A program made the position numbers and the translations under genes. Shown here piece by piece: positions 24,853 through 33,296 of a DNA stretch of 46,816 bases (position 1 is the stretch's first letter; each line of letters begins with the position of its first letter). The stretch is from contig NZ_JAODBG010000123.1 of the NCBI RefSeq assembly GCF_025463825.1, positions 1 through 46,816 of the forward strand, in the 5' to 3' direction. The notes beneath the pieces were generated by a model, which did no database searches, was not told the origin of the DNA, and saw only the letters and a program-made list of their open reading frames with translations. Source of the stretch: Cryobacterium sp. Its GTDB lineage: Bacteria > Actinomycetota > Actinomycetes > Actinomycetales > Microbacteriaceae.

Positions 24853-26565
24853 TTAGCCCTTCCGGACGGCTACCGGGGCCATGTCGGGCACGTAGAAGTT
24901 ACGGGCCGCGCTGACCGGGGTGGTGGTCGGGGCGATCACTGCGCAATCGGCGTGCTTGGTGTCGCGGCCGAAGGTGTTGTCGGCGATCTTGACGCCCTGG
25001 ACCGGTCCGTAGGTCTTCTCCGCGATGTTCACGGTGCAGCCTCCGCCGTTGGCGTAGTTGCCCGTGAAGGTGAAGTTGGAGACCTTTCCGCGGTCCTGGG
25101 TGATCTGGACACCGGAGTTGAACGCGCCGCTGATGCTGCTGTTGGTGATGCTGATGTTGCTGCCCACCTGGATCTGGATCGAGTCATCGTGGCTCGGCGT
25201 GCCGTTGTGGTTCGGGTCGCTCGTGTAGTGCAGGTTGTCGTGCAACCAGGACTTGTCGATCGAGACATTGCCGCCGGTGAGGTGGATGCTGTCGATCACG
25301 CCGTGGATGTTCACGCGAGTGGCGGTGAAGTTATACCCGTAGATGCCCATGGCGTACGGTGACGCGACGGACGGGAAGAGCTCCGTGTCGACGATCTTCA
25401 GGCCGGGCTGGCCACCGAGGTTGTTGATCAGCGGGGCGACGCCGGAAAGCGCCTTGCCGCGGATGATCGAGTTCTTGATGGTGACGTTCGGGGCGCTGAT
25501 CTTGACCAGGCCGCGGATGTCGAGGCCGTCGATGACGGTGCCGGCGGTGCTGATGTTGAGGTCGCCGTTGTGCACCTTGAGCTGCGTGCCGGCCGGGACA
25601 CCGGTGTTGCCCTTGCCGGGAGTGCCGGTTGCCGCGGGAGCCGTGGTGGCTGCGGGCGCCTTGGTGGGGGCGGGGGCCGGGGCCGGAGCGGGGGCCGGGC
25701 TGGAGCCGAAGCTCACGACGGTGGTCTTCAGTTCGACACTGGCCTGGCTGCTGGTGAGCGTGAGCTTGCCGTTGTGGCCGGCGTGCAGTGGCAGCGTGAT
25801 GGTGGCGGTCGGCTTCTGGTCGAGGGATGCCGTGAACACGGCGAGCTGGCGCCCATCCGGTCCGATGGAGGCCTTCACAGCGGTGTCGCGCCAGGCGCCT
25901 TTACCGGTGATGGTGAGCTTGACCGAGGTCGCGCCGGCTGGGATGTTGCCCAGCGACATGGTCTTCTGACCGCTCGGCGGAACCACGACGGTCGCCAGGG
26001 CGCCGGTCGTGGACGCAGTCGCGGTGGCCGCCGTGGCGGTCGGCACGGTGAATCCGGTGATGGTGGTCTTCAGCCGCACGCTGGCCTGGGTGCTGGCGAG
26101 GGTGAGCTTGCCGTCGTGCCCGGCCTGGAGCGGCAGGGTGACGGTGGTGCTGGGCTTCTCGTTGAGCTTGGCCGTGAAGATGGTCTTCTGGGCGCCGTTC
26201 GGGCTGATGGACGCCTTCACCTCGGTGTCGCGCCAGGCGCCGGCACCGGTGATAGTGAGCTGCACGGCGGTGGCGTTGGCCGGCACGCTGCCCAGTGAGA
26301 TGGTCTTGCTTCCGCCGGGAGGTGCGACGACCTCCTCCAGGGCGGTGGAGATGGCGGTTTTCACGGCAGAGCTGGCTGCCGTCGCCGGAGCGGCCTGGGC
26401 GGGAACCGCCGCGAAGCCGGTGAGGCCGATGACCACGGCCAGGGCCGCGGACGCGAACATGGCGGGTCGCTTGTTGAATGATGCCCCGGTTCCGGACGTA
26501 GCCAGGTCGGGGACGGACGGGGTCGTCTTGCTCGACGACGTGGAACGCTTAAGAGAGGAAAGCAT
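24853..26565 (-). CDS. Secreted right-handed beta-helix protein with duplicated N-terminal domain
   Basis: 570 residues from ATG 26565. A signal peptide lies around residues 35-60 (ending AAVPAQA). Two copies of a roughly 98-residue domain (about 74-172 and 185-285) share PPxGxKTxSLGxxPA, GAWRDTxVKASI and GHxGKLTL. A Pro/Ala linker follows, then a right-handed parallel beta-helix (about 325-570) with VIDGLDIRG, VTIKNSIIRG, SIHLTGGNVSIDKSWLHD and DDSIQIQVGSNISI. The fold suits pectate-lyase-like or other polysaccharide-active proteins, so it may trim or bind the exopolysaccharide; catalytic residues are not assignable. A longer frame to 26637 exists but lacks a signal-peptide-compatible start. 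Confidence 0.8.
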   Translation of the reverse strand: MLSSLKRSTSSSKTTPSVPDLATSGTGASFNKRPAMFASAALAVVIGLTGFAAVPAQAAPATAASSAVKTAISTALEEVVAPPGGSKTISLGSVPANATAVQLTITGAGAWRDTEVKASISPNGAQKTIFTAKLNEKPSTTVTLPLQAGHDGKLTLASTQASVRLKTTITGFTVPTATAATATASTTGALATVVVPPSGQKTMSLGNIPAGATSVKLTITGKGAWRDTAVKASIGPDGRQLAVFTASLDQKPTATITLPLHAGHNGKLTLTSSQASVELKTTVVSFGSSPAPAPAPAPAPTKAPAATTAPAATGTPGKGNTGVPAGTQLKVHNGDLNISTAGTVIDGLDIRGLVKISAPNVTIKNSIIRGKALSGVAPLINNLGGQPGLKIVDTELFPSVASPYAMGIYGYNFTATRVNIHGVIDSIHLTGGNVSIDKSWLHDNLHYTSDPNHNGTPSHDDSIQIQVGSNISITNSSISGAFNSGVQITQDRGKVSNFTFTGNYANGGGCTVNIAEKTYGPVQGVKIADNTFGRDTKHADCAVIAPTTTPVSAARNFYVPDMAPVAVRKG

Positions 26566-26815
26566 TGAGTTATTGAGTGATTTCTGGTGATGCACAACGT
26601 TCGGGACATGCGGGATGGAGCAACCGTAGGGGGCCACCGATCGTGCACCAAGCTTCTCCTACTATCCCGAATACGTCAAACGCTTACACCACACTCCAAG
26701 GTTCGACCGTCGCGACACTAGCCGGATCGGAACTCCCCAGCTACAGTCCCCATCGACATCTCTACCCGACTTTTCCGGCCAACGGCCGTGAACTGAGAGA
26801 AAACGAGCTGGCCCG
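26566..26815. promoter_or_regulatory. Divergent promoter region between beta-helix and cytidylyltransferase genes
   Basis: 250 nt without a gene, between divergent starts. It is clearly less GC-rich than its surroundings and should hold promoters in both directions. No -35/-10 pair could be assigned with confidence. Confidence 0.4.
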
Positions 26816-27283
26816 ATGCCTGTTGAGCGACCCGGATTCCCACCTCTTCGCGTTGGTTATGCTGCCGGCGCCTTCGACCTCTTCCACGTGGGCCATCTCA
26901 ACATCCTGCGGCAGGCGCGCAGCCGCTGTGACTACCTGATCGCCGGGGTGGTGTCGGACGAAATGCTGGTCCTGACCAAAGGCGCGCCGCCGATTGTGCC
27001 GCTGGCCGAGCGGCTCGAGATCGTCCGCCACATCGGCTTCGTCGACGAGGCCGTCGCCGAAACCGTACCGGACAAGCTCGACACCTGGCGCACCATCGGC
27101 TTCGACGTGTTCTTCAAGGGCGACGATTGGCGCGGAACCGCCCGGGGCCAGAAGCTCGAGCGCGAGTTCGCGAAGGTCGGCGTCGACGTGGTGTATTTCC
27201 CCTATACGGTGCACACGTCAAGCACGGCTCTACGCCGCGCGTTGGAAGCGCTTTCTCCCCAGATTGGCGATATTCGGGCCTAG
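26816..27283 (+). CDS. Cytidylyltransferase-like nucleotidyltransferase (TagD type)
   Basis: A 155-residue enzyme of the HxGH nucleotidyltransferase family: GYAAGAFDLFHVGHLNIL (about residues 14-31) and a C-terminal HTSSTALRRAL in place of the RTxGISTT element. Glycerol-3-phosphate cytidylyltransferase is the usual assignment at this length. It would make a CDP-alcohol, a plausible donor for the CDP-alcohol phosphotransferase at 10106. It is the only plus-strand gene in its neighbourhood. It ends at TAG 27281-27283, sharing a CTAG palindrome with the stop of the convergent polymerase gene. Confidence 0.82.
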   Translation: MPVERPGFPPLRVGYAAGAFDLFHVGHLNILRQARSRCDYLIAGVVSDEMLVLTKGAPPIVPLAERLEIVRHIGFVDEAVAETVPDKLDTWRTIGFDVFFKGDDWRGTARGQKLEREFAKVGVDVVYFPYTVHTSSTALRRALEALSPQIGDIRA

Positions 27284-28629
27284 CCCCGCCTTGCTCGAAT
27301 GATCCGCGCCGGTTGCCGGAGTCCGTCAGGGGGGCCCGCGGGTGGCGGCAGGTGGCGGAGGACGACCAGTCCGACCGCGAGGATGATCAGCGTGGACGAG
27401 CTGTACACCGGACCGAAGGGCAGCGCCCAGAACAGCTTGATCACCAGGTAGACCGCCACGGCCGAAGCCGTGCCGCTGGCGATTCCGGAAGCGACCCCGC
27501 GGAGCACCACCGCGACCAGGACGGCCGTCAGCAGGAGACCGGGGATCCCGAACCAGGCCCACAGGTCCCCCACGATGGAATGCAGTTCGATCTGCCCGCC
27601 GAACATGTAGATGTCCACGTAGTTGTTGTTCGGGTCGTAGCCGATTCGGCTGAGGCCGGACTTCGCGGCCAGGATGTCTTCACCGCTCGGTACCGTGCCG
27701 GTGCCGAACCCGTAGGGCTGATGGAGCATCAGCGCGGCCGTCGCGGCGGCCTCTGGCCGACCCCCGAGGATCAGCGAGCCGGACGTCTGCAGCTGGGCGT
27801 CACTGCGCAACTGGGTCTCCTGACCCAGCGCGCCGTCCAGGATGAGCGCCTGGGCGACGAGGTACACCACGAGCGTGAGGAAGCCGACCACCAGCACCAG
27901 CCAGGCGGCCGACACCGTGCGGGTGCGGTGTCCCGGCCGCATCTGCCAGAGCACGATCACCGCGGTCAGCAGCAGGATGGCGAACGCGGAGCGGGCATCC
28001 GTGAAGGCGGCGATGAGCGTGAAGCCGGAGACGGCGACGAGCTCCAGCCAGCGGCGACCGGACTGCCGGGCGAGGGCCAGCACTATCAGCGTGAGCGCGA
28101 AGGAATAGCCGAACTTCCACGGGTTGGTGAGGTACAACTCGCTGGTGGGCGTCACGCCGAGCAGCAGGCCGATCCCGAACCAGAGCGCCACCTGGGCGTC
28201 GGTCAGCACGGTGCGGCACCAGAGCACGAATCCGATCCCGCACAGAATGCCCACCAGGCCGACCGTGAGGGCCACCATCTGGCCGACGCTGGTCTCGTGG
28301 GTTGCCACGAACGACTGGGTGAGCCAGAGGCCGGATCCCACCGCGAAGACACCCACGACCAGAAGCAGCCGGGCGCCCCGGAAGAGGCGCAGCGTGGGAA
28401 TCCAGAGCGGAGCGAGGACCGCAGCCAGCAGGTACCCGACGGTGAGGCCGGCCTGGATCTCGGTGCGCATGGCCAGGAGCACCAGCACGATGGTCGCAAC
28501 CGCGCCGCCGAGCAGGCGGGTGCGCTGCGATTCGGCCAGCCGAGCTGCCGACAGCGGATTCCGGCCGGCCGGGCCTGGGAAGGCCGCGCCCGGCCCGCCG
28601 ACGGGCGTTGACCCCGTGTGTACCGCCAT
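27280..28629 (-). CDS. Wzy-like polysaccharide polymerase / O-antigen ligase-like membrane protein
   Basis: About 449 residues with roughly eleven membrane spans and a long extracytoplasmic loop (about residues 270-350, GQETQLRSDAQLQ, YGFGTGTVPSGEDIL, DPNNNYVDIYM), the topology of O-antigen polymerases and ligases. It would join flipped repeat units. This is the intact counterpart of the broken gene at 4937. GTG 28638 is an in-frame alternative start; ATG 28629 has GGTGG at better spacing. The gene is divergent from the flippase at 28886. Confidence 0.82.
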   Translation of the reverse strand: MAVHTGSTPVGGPGAAFPGPAGRNPLSAARLAESQRTRLLGGAVATIVLVLLAMRTEIQAGLTVGYLLAAVLAPLWIPTLRLFRGARLLLVVGVFAVGSGLWLTQSFVATHETSVGQMVALTVGLVGILCGIGFVLWCRTVLTDAQVALWFGIGLLLGVTPTSELYLTNPWKFGYSFALTLIVLALARQSGRRWLELVAVSGFTLIAAFTDARSAFAILLLTAVIVLWQMRPGHRTRTVSAAWLVLVVGFLTLVVYLVAQALILDGALGQETQLRSDAQLQTSGSLILGGRPEAAATAALMLHQPYGFGTGTVPSGEDILAAKSGLSRIGYDPNNNYVDIYMFGGQIELHSIVGDLWAWFGIPGLLLTAVLVAVVLRGVASGIASGTASAVAVYLVIKLFWALPFGPVYSSSTLIILAVGLVVLRHLPPPAGPPDGLRQPARIIRARRG

Positions 28630-28885
28630 GCCCACCACCGCACCGGGCCGGCACGACGAGTCGGATTTCTCGCCGGTGTCCAGGCCGCTTCGACGACACC
28701 ATAGAGCGCGGGTCGGGTGCCGACAAGGGCGCGGAGGGGCTCAGGAGGCCGATGCCCCCCGAAGGTGGGCGGTATCGGCGTCCGGGGCGCCCGAGTACTG
28801 TGTGCACCCTCAGGGCAGGCCTCACGCGGGCGGACCGTGTCGGCCGCACCGACAAGCCGCCCGACACCAGGGGAGGTCCATCGAC

Positions 28886-30283
28886 GTGATCGGCCGTCCC
28901 GGGCGAACGCAGCGTGTCCGCGAGGTTGCGCAGCCGACCCCGGTCGCCACGGCCGCCGGGCCGGGTACTCCGCGAGCGGGGTCGGTGTCCCGCAACATGT
29001 CGATTGCGCTGCTGGGGAATGCCTTCCCGCCGTTGGTGGCCCTCTTCTCCGGTCCGATCCTGGCGCAGGCGCTCGGTGTGGAGGGCCGCGGTGCTGTCGC
29101 CGCCGCCACCGCGCCACTGGCCCTCGTGGTGACCCTGGCCACCTTCGGAATTCCCGAGGCGGTCACCTGGGTCGTTGCCCGGTCGCCGCACCTGGCCCGA
29201 AACGCCGCCGGCCGCGGCTTGGTCTTGCTTAGCGTTGCCGGGCTCCTGGCGATGGCCGCCGTGGGGCTGTCCGCCGGCTGGTTGAGCGGCGGCTCGTCGG
29301 AGGTCGCCCAGTTGATCCTGGTCGCAGGGCTCGCGATCGTGCCCAACCTGCTGGTGGGGGTGTTGCGGGGTGTTGCGTCCGCCACCCAGACCTGGCGGCT
29401 GGTCGCGATCGAGCGCATCCTGACGTCCTCCCTCCGCTTGCTGGTGCTCATCCCCTTCTGGCTGACCGGCACCCTGACGCCCCTGGTCGCGACGATCACC
29501 GTCGCGGCGATGCCCGTCGCCGGCGCCGTGGTCTATCTCGGCCGCATGCGCACGCTCCCGGCGCGCGCCAGTGAGGTCCCGCCGGTCGCCAGGACGAGCG
29601 GGTTGCTCGGTTATGGGATGCGTGTGTGGATCGGCGCGATCTCCGGCATCCTGCTCTCCCGCATCGATCAGGTTCTGATGACTCCGCTGGCGGGCACCTA
29701 CCAGCTCGGACTGTACGTGGTCGCTGTCAGCGTGAGCGAGCTGCCGCTGATCATCCACCAGGCGGTGCGCGATGTCACCTTCGTCAACGAATCAGCCCAA
29801 TCGGTGGACGAGCGGCTGAGTTCGTCGGCCCGGATCTCGACACTCCTGAGCGGATGGGCCGCCCTGTTCCTCGGCGTGAGCATGCTCTGGTGGCTGCCCT
29901 TCCTCTTCGGCGAAGATTTCCGGGCCTCACTGCCGGTCGCGGCGGTGTTGCTCACCGCCGTGGTACTCAATACCCCGGGATCGATCGCCGGCTCCGGGCT
30001 CAGCGGTCGCGGCCGTCCGGGCTTGCGCAGCGTGTCGCTCACTGTCGCCTGCCTGGTGAACATCGGCCTGCTCGTGCTGCTCGCTCCCGTGCTGGGCGCG
30101 ATGGGAGCGGCGCTGGCCACGCTGGTGGGAAACCTGATCTCCAGCAATCTCAACCTGGTGTTCCTGGCCCGGGTGTTCGGCATCAACCCTCTCGAGTTCT
30201 ACGGGCTACGCCGCACGGATCTGGCGACGCTCGCCCGCTTCGTCCGTCGGTTCACCGACCGGCTCAGCCGGCGGGGCCGCTGA
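28886..30283 (+). CDS. Wzx-type polysaccharide flippase (MOP superfamily)
   Basis: A 465-residue integral membrane protein with about 12 to 14 spans. Typical features are SVSRNMSIALLGNAFPPLVALF near the N-terminus, GVEGRGAVAAATAPLALV, ATFGIPEAVTWVVAR, the middle repeat start LGYGMRVWIGAISGILLSRIDQVLMTPL and YVVAVSVSELPLI. It would flip lipid-linked repeat units to the outer face. The start is GTG 28886, chosen because of AGGGGAGG about 9 nt upstream; the frame is open much further upstream but without homology. A 250-nt intergenic region separates it from the divergent polymerase gene. Confidence 0.88.
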   Translation: MIGRPGRTQRVREVAQPTPVATAAGPGTPRAGSVSRNMSIALLGNAFPPLVALFSGPILAQALGVEGRGAVAAATAPLALVVTLATFGIPEAVTWVVARSPHLARNAAGRGLVLLSVAGLLAMAAVGLSAGWLSGGSSEVAQLILVAGLAIVPNLLVGVLRGVASATQTWRLVAIERILTSSLRLLVLIPFWLTGTLTPLVATITVAAMPVAGAVVYLGRMRTLPARASEVPPVARTSGLLGYGMRVWIGAISGILLSRIDQVLMTPLAGTYQLGLYVVAVSVSELPLIIHQAVRDVTFVNESAQSVDERLSSSARISTLLSGWAALFLGVSMLWWLPFLFGEDFRASLPVAAVLLTAVVLNTPGSIAGSGLSGRGRPGLRSVSLTVACLVNIGLLVLLAPVLGAMGAALATLVGNLISSNLNLVFLARVFGINPLEFYGLRRTDLATLARFVRRFTDRLSRRGR

Positions 30284-30315
30284 CCGGAGGAGCACCGGAG
30301 GGTCGGCCGCGGCCG

Positions 30316-31272
30316 CTATCCGGCGAACCGGTCGGTGGCGTCGAGCAGGGCGGCGCGGATGCCCGGCTCCTCGAAGGAGTGGCCGGCGTCGGGGATGATC
30401 TGGAAATCGGCCTCCGGCCAGGACTGGTGCAGCGCCCAGGCGGTGAACGCCGGGGTGCACATGTCGTAGCGGCCCTGCACGATGACACCGGGGATGTCCT
30501 TCAGCTTGCCGGCGTCGCGGATGAGCTGCTCCGGCTCGAACCAGCCCTTGTTCATGAAATAGTGGTTCTCGATCCGGGCGAAGGCCACGGCGAAGGCCGG
30601 CTCGGTGAATCGTTCGATGGTCGCCGGGCTCTGCAGCAGGGTGATGGTGGAGGACTCCCAGGTGGACCAGGCGACGCCGGCGCGTTCCCGGACGGACTGG
30701 TCCGGGTCGTGCAGTAGGCGGCTGTACGCCTCAATCAGGTGGCCGCGCTCGTCGACGGGCACCGGCGCGATGAACCCCTCCCACAGGTCGGGGTAGATCG
30801 CCGCGGCGCCGCCCTCGTAGAACCAGTCCAGTTCGATCGGGCGGAGCGTGAAGATGCCGCGCAGGACCAGTTCGGTCACCTTCTCCGGGTGGGTCTCGGC
30901 GTAGGCCAGGGCGAGCGAGCTGCCCCAGGAACCTCCGCATACCAGCCAGCGGTCGATGCCGAGATGCTCACGGAGCCGCTCGATGTCGGCGACCAGATGC
31001 CAGGTTGTGTTGTGCGTCAGGTCAGCGTCGGGTTCGCTGGCGTGCGGGGTGCTCCTGCCGCAGCCGCGCTGGTCGAACAGCACGATCCGGTACTTCGCCG
31101 GGTCGAACACCCGGCGCTGGGTGGCGCTGGAGGCGCCGCCAGGCCCGCCGTGCAGGTACACCGCGGGCTTGCCGTCCGGGTTTCCGGACACTTCGTAGTA
31201 GAGGCTGTGGCCGTCCCCGACGTCGAGCATGCCGGTGTCGTACGGTGCGATCTCGGGGTAGAAATCTCTCAT
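30316..31272 (-). CDS. pip: Proline iminopeptidase
   Basis: A 318-residue alpha/beta hydrolase that removes N-terminal proline from peptides in the cytosol. Diagnostic motifs: HGGPGGASS (oxyanion hole), LFDQRGCGRSTPHA, nucleophile serine in VCGGSWGSSLALAYA (about residue 115), Asp in QGRYDMCTP (about 270) and His in AGHSFEEPG (about 300). Length is typical for the family. No clear Shine-Dalgarno; TAGGCT lies 7 nt before the ATG and could be a -10 box of a leaderless transcript. A longer frame to 31509 has no homology. Confidence 0.93.
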   Translation of the reverse strand: MRDFYPEIAPYDTGMLDVGDGHSLYYEVSGNPDGKPAVYLHGGPGGASSATQRRVFDPAKYRIVLFDQRGCGRSTPHASEPDADLTHNTTWHLVADIERLREHLGIDRWLVCGGSWGSSLALAYAETHPEKVTELVLRGIFTLRPIELDWFYEGGAAAIYPDLWEGFIAPVPVDERGHLIEAYSRLLHDPDQSVRERAGVAWSTWESSTITLLQSPATIERFTEPAFAVAFARIENHYFMNKGWFEPEQLIRDAGKLKDIPGVIVQGRYDMCTPAFTAWALHQSWPEADFQIIPDAGHSFEEPGIRAALLDATDRFAG

Positions 31273-31334
31273 GCGTGTCAGCCTACGGCCCCGGCCGGCG
31301 CGAGGACCGCGGCTCCCCCTCCGCTCTGCCGTCG

Positions 31335-32162
31335 CTACGCGTCCCGGCGGCGGAGCAGCACCCCGGCGCCGCCGAGCGACACGGCAACCCAGCCGAGCAC
31401 GACGAGCACGTTCTGCCACACCTCGGCGAGGGGCGGACCGAACGCATTGAGACCGAAGATGCCCAGGCCGGCGGTGGAGATCAGGTACGGCATCGGATCG
31501 GCGGCCCAATCCGCGGGGATCATCAGCAGCGCGATCGGCAGCAGCAGCAGGATGCCCAGGGCCGCGGCGATGCCGCCGGCGCTGCTGCGCAGGATCGCGC
31601 CGTTGCCGAGGGCGAAGACCGAGACCAGGGCCAGGTAGAGGGCCCCGCCGAGCAGCGGCAGGAACAGGTCGGGGTCGGTGATGCTCGCGGAAACACCCGT
31701 GCCGGCCAGAATCGGCGACGCCACCAGGTAGGAGGCGACGGTGCTGACCAGGCCGACCACGAAGGTGCAGACAAGGAGCACCACGGCTTTGGCAGCCAGC
31801 ATGGGCAACCGCCGGGGTGCCGCGGTGGCGCTCGAACGAATCATGCCGGTCGTGTACTCACCGCTGATGGCGAGCACGCCGAGCACGGCGACGACCAGTT
31901 GGCCGAAGAAGACGCCGAAGGTGGCGGCCTGGGAGACGAACGCCACCTGTGCATCCGCCGGTATCTGGCTGCCGCCGGCGCCGAAGGAGGCCGCCATGAG
32001 CGCGGCCATGCCGACCGAGATCAGGATGACGGTGGCGTACGACCAGAGGGTGGAGCGAACCGTGCGCAGCTTGATCCACTCCGAGCGGAGCAGCCCGGCG
32101 AAGCTCAGTCCGGAACCCGAGGCCACGAACGTGGGGGCGATGGTGGGGGCACTGGTGCTCAT
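31335..32162 (-). CDS. ABC-2 type transporter permease
   Basis: A 275-residue protein with about six membrane spans (segments near residues 40-65, 80-105, 125-155, 165-190, 195-220 and 245-268) after a short cytoplasmic N-terminus. This is the usual arrangement of actinobacterial ABC-2 permeases such as DrrB-like and antibiotic or lipid exporters. The ATG overlaps the stop of the ATPase gene (ATGA at 32159-32162), so both subunits are coupled. Substrate unknown. Confidence 0.88.
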   Translation of the reverse strand: MSTSAPTIAPTFVASGSGLSFAGLLRSEWIKLRTVRSTLWSYATVILISVGMAALMAASFGAGGSQIPADAQVAFVSQAATFGVFFGQLVVAVLGVLAISGEYTTGMIRSSATAAPRRLPMLAAKAVVLLVCTFVVGLVSTVASYLVASPILAGTGVSASITDPDLFLPLLGGALYLALVSVFALGNGAILRSSAGGIAAALGILLLLPIALLMIPADWAADPMPYLISTAGLGIFGLNAFGPPLAEVWQNVLVVLGWVAVSLGGAGVLLRRRDA

Positions 32163-33058
32163 CGGACTCTCTCCATCAGGTCAGTGGCGGACCGCGGGTC
32201 TACGGCCCCGGGGTCATCCGTGGTCGTGCCGGTGCGGTACTCCACGTCGTTCTGGGTGAGGGCCAGGTAGGCCTCCTCGAGGGATGCGCTGACCGGGGTG
32301 AGTTCGTGTAGGGCGATCCCGGCCCTGGCGGCCTGGTTGCCGATGTCCGCGGCGGAGACACCAACGATCTCGAGCAGATCGGCACCGCTGCGGGTGACGC
32401 TCACGTCTGGGCGCACGAAGAGCGCGGCCAGTTCGGGGGCATACGGGGTGCGCACCCGCACCGTTTTGCCGGTCGCGGCGCCGATGAGCTCGGCCACCGG
32501 TGCATCCGCGATGACCCGGCCGCGGCCGAGGACGATGAGGTGGTCGGCGGTGACGGCCATCTCGCTCATCAGGTGCGAGGAGAGCATGATCGTGCGGCCT
32601 TCGCCGGCCAGGCGGCGCACGAGCTGGCGAACCCATTGCTCCCCCTCGGGGTCGAGCCCGTTGACGGGTTCGTCCAGGATCAGCGTGGCCGGGTCGCCGA
32701 GCAGGGCGGCGGCGATGCCGAGGCGCTGGCCCATTCCGAGCGAAAACCCGCCGACGCGCTTGCGCGCGACGGTCTCGAGGCCGGTCAGGCTGATGACCTC
32801 CCGCACCCGGCTGGCCGGGATGGAGGAGGTGGCCGCCATGGCGAGCAGGTGGTTGTAGGCGCTCCGGCCGGTGTGAATGGCCTTGGCGTCCAGCAGCACT
32901 CCGACTTCACGCAGCGGAGCCTTGTGGTCACGGTAGTGCTTGCCGTTCACGGTGACGGAGCCGGAGGTCGGGCGGTCCAGCCCCACGACCATGCGCATGG
33001 TGGTGGATTTGCCGGCGCCGTTGGGACCGAGGAACCCGGTCACCCTGCCGGGCTGCAC
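32159..33058 (-). CDS. ABC transporter ATP-binding protein, remaining ORF after an amber at codon 3
   Basis: Walker A GPNGAGKST, Q-loop region, signature FSLGMGQR, Walker B LILDEPVNGLD and H-loop LSSHLMSEM are all present, as in drug or lipid export ATPases. The natural start is ATG 33127, with GGAAGAGG 6 nt upstream. Codon 3 is TAG (33119-33121), giving MI-stop-AQSLTKRYGSKTAVDG. Translation could only resume at GTG 33058, which would drop the first strand and the A-loop tyrosine of KRYG that stacks on ATP. The rest of the frame (299 codons) and the partner permease are intact, suggesting a recent lesion or a sequencing error. Confidence 0.85.
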   Translation of the reverse strand: MQPGRVTGFLGPNGAGKSTTMRMVVGLDRPTSGSVTVNGKHYRDHKAPLREVGVLLDAKAIHTGRSAYNHLLAMAATSSIPASRVREVISLTGLETVARKRVGGFSLGMGQRLGIAAALLGDPATLILDEPVNGLDPEGEQWVRQLVRRLAGEGRTIMLSSHLMSEMAVTADHLIVLGRGRVIADAPVAELIGAATGKTVRVRTPYAPELAALFVRPDVSVTRSGADLLEIVGVSAADIGNQAARAGIALHELTPVSASLEEAYLALTQNDVEYRTGTTTDDPGAVDPRSATDLMERVR

Positions 33059-33127
33059 CGTGAAGTCGATTCCGTCGACCGCCGTCTTGCTTCCGTAACG
33101 TTTGGTCAGGGATTGTGCCTAGATCAT
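33059..33127 (-). other. Interrupted 5' end of the ABC ATPase gene
   Basis: Contains the Shine-Dalgarno-linked ATG 33127, the codon-3 TAG and 20 further in-frame conserved codons (AQSLTKRYGSKTAVDG...). GAG or CAG to TAG would account for it. Confidence 0.8.
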
Positions 33128-33296
33128 CCGTTGCCTCTTCCCGCATCTGAGGGGACGGACGAATGCCGCGACGACCCCACCTCCGACACTAGGGGCGTGC
33201 CCGACCCGGAAGCATCCGCCCAGCGGATGGTTTCCGCCCGTCGGACCTGCTCCGTGAGGCCGAACCCACCCCCAGTCCAGGTGTGGCGCGGGTGGG
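33128..33296. other. Intergenic region between acyl-CoA oxidase and ABC transporter genes
   Basis: No gene. A CCCACC...GGGTGGG inverted repeat at about 33267-33297 follows the oxidase stop and could be its terminator; the ABC promoter should lie between it and 33127. Confidence 0.4.

Noticed and set aside
27800-29758. Minus-strand 652-codon open frame
   Set aside because: It lies antisense to the flippase and in another frame of the polymerase gene. Composition is Arg/Gly/Asp-rich with no domain; high-GC shadow.
2643-33127. Programmed read-through or recoding of TAG, because several genes carry in-frame ambers
   Set aside because: TAG is also used as an ordinary final stop here (27281, 27280, 38441). 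The ambers occur next to single-base frameshifts, which recoding would not explain.
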